From NCBI RefSeq assembly GCF_902729405.1, contig NZ_LR746496.1, positions 2,480,001 to 2,544,000 of the forward strand: 64,000 bases of DNA, written 5' to 3'. The position numbers and the translations under genes were made by a program. The stretch comes from Acididesulfobacillus acetoxydans (GTDB lineage Bacteria; Bacillota; Desulfitobacteriia; Desulfitobacteriales; Desulfitobacteriaceae). The notes beneath the pieces are model-generated. The model saw nothing but the letters and a program-made list of their open reading frames with translations, searched no databases and was not told the origin of the DNA. Of the stretch, positions 63,868 to 64,000 are shown piece by piece (the stretch's first letter is position 1; each line of letters begins with the position of its first letter).

Positions 63868-64000
63868 AGCGGGCGGTAGTGCCAACGCGGAATGGGGAAG
63901 CCGACTTGGTTGTCAGCAGTTGTGGCAGAAAGAGCGGAGAAGAAGCAGAAAGCGTGATGCCAGTCACAGCTTAACCGGCTCAGTCTGCGTAGAATAAATT

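Overview
The window looks like the chromosome of a GC-rich, endospore-forming, anaerobic to microaerobic Bacillota (class Clostridia, roughly the Desulfitobacteriia/Peptococcia type). The signs are a GerA-type germination operon, a leucine T-box leader, FadR(Bacillus)-type operators, TTG/GTG starts behind strong GGAGG sites, a Rieske/cytochrome b complex, hydrogenase maturation genes and a corrinoid methyltransferase module. The organism is inferred from gene content only; no rRNA is present.

Layout. 0-4.5 kb (minus): MFS carrier with an NtrC/AtoC-type regulator and its sensor kinase. 4.5-7.3 kb: drug-efflux MFS, an IS605-like relic and a 9-bp minisatellite. 7.3-11.6 kb (minus): Rieske protein, cytochrome b fused to cytochrome c, a DsrE-like protein and a RACo-type ASKHA ATPase lacking its ferredoxin domain. 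11.7-14.6 kb: acyl-ACP thioesterase, then an opposing row of a CBS protein and five very small, mostly membrane proteins of unknown function. 15-17 kb: Leu T-box and leuA. 17.2-18.5 kb: NlpC/P60 hydrolase. 18.8-21 kb: IscB-like relic, tautomerase, YgbA and flavodiiron protein (nitric oxide defence). 21-29.6 kb: MalY-type lyase, second efflux MFS, metallophosphoesterase, HtpG, FetAB and a small Tat-signal protein. 29.8-38.8 kb: fatty-acid beta-oxidation regulon (FadR, FadN, FadA, FadE, FadD) with two FadR operators and a 7-bp repeat tract before fadR. 38.8-42.1 kb: Toprim protein, SDR, SDR relic, membrane-anchored protein and alpha/beta hydrolase. 42.7-46.6 kb: gerA-type operon. 47-53.7 kb: GlnRS, two SHOCT proteins, hypA-hypB-hypF. 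53.8-59.7 kb: exonuclease, a glutamate-synthase-like gene split by an antisense group II intron, and norB/norC. 60-63.9 kb: methyl-THF:corrinoid methyltransferase, DUF6951-like protein and a full RACo reactivator.

How it fits together. The Rieske/b/c complex, NorCB and the flavodiiron protein point to quinone-based electron transfer and NO reduction. The fad genes give fatty-acid use under FadR. HypABF and the corrinoid module indicate NiFe-hydrogenase and one-carbon metabolism, with partners (HypCDE, corrinoid protein) lying elsewhere.

The best unusual items are the cleanly reconstructable intron disruption (55456-57358), the micro-ORF row (12845-14563), the ferredoxin-less ASKHA/DsrE pair, the IscB relic, and an unusual number of unrelated tandem repeats, several within genes or directly before start codons.
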